Shown: positions 22,993-23,333 of the stretch, one piece after another
Layout: every line of letters begins with the position of its first letter
Numbering within the stretch: the first letter of the stretch is position 1
Assembly (NCBI GenBank): GCA_024275095.1
Contig: JAJRZV010000032.1
Coordinates: 1 to 23,333 of the forward strand
Source: a bacterium
Lineage (GTDB): Bacteria > JAJRZV01
Length of the DNA stretch: 23,333 bases
Reading direction: 5' to 3'
Program-made: the position numbers and the translations under genes
Notes under the pieces: generated by a model
Database searches by the model: none
Seen by the model: only the letters and a program-made list of their open reading frames with translations
Told to the model about the DNA's origin: nothing

Positions 22993-23333
22993 CTATGGTG
23001 TTAGACCGCCCACGAATAATGTACAGCCTTTTCTCACGCAAGAGCGCCTTAATAAACTTGCCCTCGCATAGCCCCTATCTCCTATAAAAACAGGAATAAC
23101 CCCCTCAGGTAAAGAAATCTCTATATCCAGAAGAAATATGTGCTCAAGCTGATTCTGACTGTCCAGTCTGCTCTCCACCCACGGGTATTCAAAGGTATAT
23201 ACGGAGATAGGTAAAATTCGCCCCCTGTAGGGAACACCAGCAAATAAAACCAGAACTGTTCCAATTTTGGTCTGGTCAAATATTACAGGCCAGAACCTTC
23301 CGCCTTTCAATCTCACAACTAAATCCACAAGCC
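22993..23333 (-). mobile_element. partial, frameshifted DDE (IS4-like) transposase
   Basis: The N-terminal part lies beyond the window edge. The visible stretch has FWPVIFDQTKIG, in which the Asp fits the first DDE residue, then LFAGVPYRGRILPISVYTF, and FIGDRGYARASLL, whose Asp fits the second DDE residue. This D...D-R-G-[FY]-x-R layout is typical of IS4-group transposases. Immediately after GYAR the protein-like sequence switches frame, near 23060-23066, so the visible frame ends at 22993 with an unrelated tail. The third catalytic residue (Glu) is not seen. The copy is probably inactive. Confidence 0.7.

Noticed and set aside
22993-23333. Programmed -1/+1 frameshift in the transposase
   Set aside because: No convincing slippery heptamer or downstream structure was seen and the reading frame is broken again further on.
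1-23333. CRISPR array, rRNA, prophage or toxin-antitoxin cassette
   Set aside because: No regularly spaced repeats, rRNA-like sequence, phage structural genes or small toxin/antitoxin pairs were seen on either strand.

Overview
The window looks like chromosome from a diderm (Gram-negative) anaerobe of middling GC content. Pointers are a TolQ/ExbB-type channel, an apparent outer-envelope lipoprotein, a type IV prepilin peptidase, oxygen-sensitive enzymes (radical SAM, QueH), a WtpABC-type molybdate/tungstate importer and a UPF0251 (DUF134) regulator. Thermodesulfobacteriota (the former Deltaproteobacteria) or a neighbouring phylum would fit, but that is inference. Gene density is high, with many 1-25 bp overlaps. 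I saw no rRNA, convincing tRNA, CRISPR array or prophage.

Region 1 (91-5745, + strand): a tightly packed run of a sodium:alanine-type symporter, an orphan TolQ/ExbB-type channel protein, an NAD-dependent sugar epimerase/reductase, an ACT-domain malic enzyme and a radical SAM protein with a B12-binding-like N-terminal half. Region 2 (5764-9477, + strand): a putative lipoprotein clan GH-A glycoside hydrolase and two glycosyltransferases, an envelope-glycan module. It faces an ABC-2 polysaccharide/lipid export permease (9487-10284, - strand) that has no ATPase in the window. Region 3 (10317-12008, - strand): a two-domain NitT/TauT-type ABC permease split by an in-frame TAA codon.

Region 4 (12083-17961) is the most interesting. 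A - strand operon encodes a complete tungstate/molybdate ABC importer (wtpA-wtpB-wtpC) followed by two amino-acid-kinase-fold proteins that closely resemble the alpha and beta subunits of the molybdenum/tungsten storage protein (MosA, MosB), then a CRP-like cyclic-nucleotide-binding protein with its own promoter. Divergent from wtpA is a DUF134 DNA-binding protein fused to a zinc ribbon and a Gly/His-rich tail. Its consensus sigma-70 promoter contains a 22-bp imperfect palindrome. The layout suggests one unit for importing, storing and sensing Mo/W.

Region 5 (17974-22426): prepilin peptidase, RluA-type pseudouridine synthase, a secreted zinc-dependent phospholipase C/P1-nuclease-like protein overlapping queH, an intergenic region with a possible structured RNA, and a MoeB/ThiF/HesA-type adenylyltransferase. 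Region 6 (22427-23333): a decayed insertion sequence, with a frameshifted DDE transposase running off the end and short coding-like remnants behind it.
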